Positions 62,325 to 64,000 of a stretch of DNA of 64,000 nucleotides are shown here, one piece after another (within the stretch, counting starts at the first letter, position 1; each line of letters starts with the position of its first letter). A program made the position numbers and the translations under genes. The notes under the pieces were generated by a model. The model ran no database searches, was not told the DNA's origin, and saw only the letters and a program-made list of their open reading frames with translations. Location: positions 47,526 to 111,525 of the forward strand of contig JANQRS010000058.1 of assembly GCA_028284445.1 (NCBI GenBank), in the 5' to 3' direction. Origin of the DNA: Calditrichia bacterium. Lineage in GTDB: Bacteria; Calditrichota; Calditrichia; RBG-13-44-9; J075.

Positions 62325-64000
62325 ATGTTTTCAAATCAATTGTGGATCTCTTTATGGATGGCCTGCCTTTCAATCTACGGGCAGGTGATTCTTACCGAAG
62401 TGATGTTTGATCCTTCCGGCCCGGAAGGATCAGCGGAATACATTGAAATTTACAATGCCGGTTTTTCGTCAATAAACCTGTTTGGATGGGAAGTTGGTGA
62501 TCAGTCGTCTCTGGATGAGATTGTCGATGCTGGTGATGGGTTAGAATTAAGCACCGGGCAATACGCCATCATTCTTGACCCGGATGACTTTGAGCAGCAG
62601 GCAGGGTATTATGATGATCTGATCCCGGCTGATGCACTAATATTGACCATTGCCGGAAACACCTTCGGAAGCCGCGGGCTTTCCAATAGCACTGAAGAAA
62701 CCGTCATCTTGCTTAATGACGTTGGCGACACAGTGCAGGTCTATCAATACTCGCTTGACAATGTGCCCGGCAGCAGTGACGAAAAAATCGAGCTGCTTGC
62801 TACCAACTGGCCGGAAAATTGGGGCAATTCCACAGTTGGCGGTACGCCGGGCCAGCGAAACTCGCTGACCCGCTATGAAACGGATGTGGCCATTTGCAGG
62901 TGGCAGTTATTGGACAGAGCGCCCGTGGCAGGCGGTAGTTTGCGCTGGGAAGTTTGTTTGAAAAATACCGGCAGGTTGATGGTTGAGGCAGTGGCGCTGA
63001 CTGTTTTTTCGGATGATGATGGCAATGGCCTGCCGGAGCCAGCTGAGATTTATGAAGAACGTATAATTTCGGATGCACTTGCCGTGGACGATTCGATAAT
63101 CGTTACAGGGCAAATAAGCGTTCTGCCATATGGCGCCTGGTCGTTGGGGGTTGCGGCGACGCTCGCCGGGGACGAGAATGCAGAAAATGATGTTGATACG
63201 ATCACTGTTTTTGTCGATGATCCCCAGCGATGGGATATTGTCATTAATGAAATTATGTTTGAGCCCTTGCCGGGCACTGAAGAATGGATTGAGATCTACA
63301 ACGCCGGTGATCAACCGATAGATTTGAACACCATATATTTTGCCGATGTTCGTGACACGATCCGCATTAGCCAGACAAGTCGCTTGCTCAATCCTGATCA
63401 GTACCTGGTTTTGGCAGGAGATTCGGCGATATTTCAGCAATTTATGCTCGAAGCACAAAAGGTAGCGATAAGTGAGGGGTTTCCGACCCTCAATAATGAT
63501 GTAGATGACTTGACCCTCTTGGGGCCAACTCTTGTTCCTTACGATTATTTGCGGTATAGTGATTTATGGTATCGGCGGGATGTAGAAGCCGGCACTTCGG
63601 TTGAGAAGTTGAATCCGCAATTTGAGGGGCGCCTCGCCGATAATTGGGCGGGCTCGGTGGCCGGAGCAACGCCGGGAGCCAGGAATTCTATCTATCTTGA
63701 GACTGTGCCGCTGGAAACGGATGCCTTCTTTGAGCCGAATCCGTTCTCACCGGATGGAGATGGCTACGATGATTTTACCGCGTTGCAATTTCGTGTGGAT
63801 TCGGAAACTGCCTTTGTCAATGCACGTATTTTTGATTTACGTGGACGATTGATTCGCCACTTGCTGTCAGCGGAAGCGGTCGCAGCCAACGGGCGCTACA
63901 TATGGGATGGCCGAGATGAACATGGACGAACAGTCCGTATCGGCGCTTACATTTTACTACTGGAATTTTTGAATCCGGATAAAGCGCTCTATCGCACGTT
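62325..64000 (+). CDS. Secreted lamin-tail-domain protein (5' part)
   Basis: The frame is open from ATG 62325 to the window edge (558 codons), so the C-terminus is missing. A signal peptide is at about 1-19 (LWISLWMACLSIYGQ). Two lamin-tail domains are visible: VILTEVMFDPSGPEGSAEYI then EIYNAGFSSINLFGWEVG; and INEIMFEPLPGTEEWIEIYN then AGDQPIDLNTIYF. A CARDB-like beta module lies between them. After 455, FFEPNPFSPDGDGYDDFTAL begins a FlgD-like Ig module as found before the export signal. It is likely an extracellular surface protein, possibly joined to a nuclease or phosphatase in related species. The ribosome site is weak. Confidence 0.85.
   Translation, partial: MFSNQLWISLWMACLSIYGQVILTEVMFDPSGPEGSAEYIEIYNAGFSSINLFGWEVGDQSSLDEIVDAGDGLELSTGQYAIILDPDDFEQQAGYYDDLIPADALILTIAGNTFGSRGLSNSTEETVILLNDVGDTVQVYQYSLDNVPGSSDEKIELLATNWPENWGNSTVGGTPGQRNSLTRYETDVAICRWQLLDRAPVAGGSLRWEVCLKNTGRLMVEAVALTVFSDDDGNGLPEPAEIYEERIISDALAVDDSIIVTGQISVLPYGAWSLGVAATLAGDENAENDVDTITVFVDDPQRWDIVINEIMFEPLPGTEEWIEIYNAGDQPIDLNTIYFADVRDTIRISQTSRLLNPDQYLVLAGDSAIFQQFMLEAQKVAISEGFPTLNNDVDDLTLLGPTLVPYDYLRYSDLWYRRDVEAGTSVEKLNPQFEGRLADNWAGSVAGATPGARNSIYLETVPLETDAFFEPNPFSPDGDGYDDFTALQFRVDSETAFVNARIFDLRGRLIRHLLSAEAVAANGRYIWDGRDEHGRTVRIGAYILLLEFLNPDKALYRT

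Overview
The window is a junction between an integrated phage and its host chromosome. Positions 1 to about 28305 are the right-hand part of a prophage; its left end lies outside the window. Positions 28306-64000 are host DNA. Secreted host proteins end in the sorting-domain pattern YPNPFNP followed by a short Ig-like module. With the hybrid two-component sensor, the PadR/FtsX-permease pair and the DUF92 fusion, this suggests an FCB-group bacterium (Calditrichota, KSB1, Marinimicrobia or Ignavibacteria-like). I cannot fix the phylum from sequence reading alone.

Prophage, from right to left. The right end is a 42-base 3' fragment of a tRNA-Pro(CGG) gene (28264-28305), which I read as attR. Inside it are a HEPN-like cargo gene, the tyrosine integrase (26297-27358) and a divergent repressor control region with two perfect 12-bp inverted repeats. 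A tightly overlapping minus-strand early operon follows (25589 down to 21163): excisionase-like HTH, two paralogous four-helix membrane proteins with cytoplasmic HTH tails, a second recombinase and small proteins. It ends in a strong intrinsic terminator. Next come a CHC2/TOPRIM/helicase replication protein (17903-21040) and a cluster of GTAACC/GGTTAC repeats that may be an origin or operator array. A third tyrosine recombinase precedes the packaging and head module: zinc-binding small-terminase-like protein, large terminase, DUF935 (Mu gp29-like) portal, MuF head protein with a C-terminal zincin domain, and a prohead protease/scaffold start at the left edge. The structural genes are Mu-like, but no Mu transposase is present.

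Four or five blocks that look AT-richer interrupt the phage backbone and look like cargo. They are: a plus-strand cassette at 587-3685; a secreted 555-residue protein at 7091-8758; a TPR protein at 11509-12612; a plus-strand Ser/Thr kinase, small winged-helix protein and HEPN-like protein at 13565-16578 (a candidate defence or toxin system); and the HEPN-like gene at 27373-28128. Two genes depend on homopolymers: the portal and MuF frames join at an A9 slippery run, and the small winged-helix gene is broken at a G8 run.

Host side. A secreted beta-helix/FG-GAP protein is flanked by two near-identical terminators. Then come a DUF5694 protein, a Ros-type zinc finger fused to pentapeptide-like repeats and membrane helices, a second FG-GAP secreted protein, a DUF4440 protein, two lipoproteins (one an esterase), a PadR regulator with its palindromic operator and a large FtsX-type permease. 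Next are a methyltransferase, a selenocysteine-lyase-like cysteine desulfurase, an XRE-cupin regulator and speD. The rest is mostly minus-strand housekeeping: acnA, a giant hybrid sensor, a zinc-ribbon TPR membrane protein, uvrA, a CTP-kinase/DUF92 fusion and leuS. Between leuS and a truncated lamin-tail surface protein lies an unusual mirrored array of about 19-bp GTCAG/CTGAC units.
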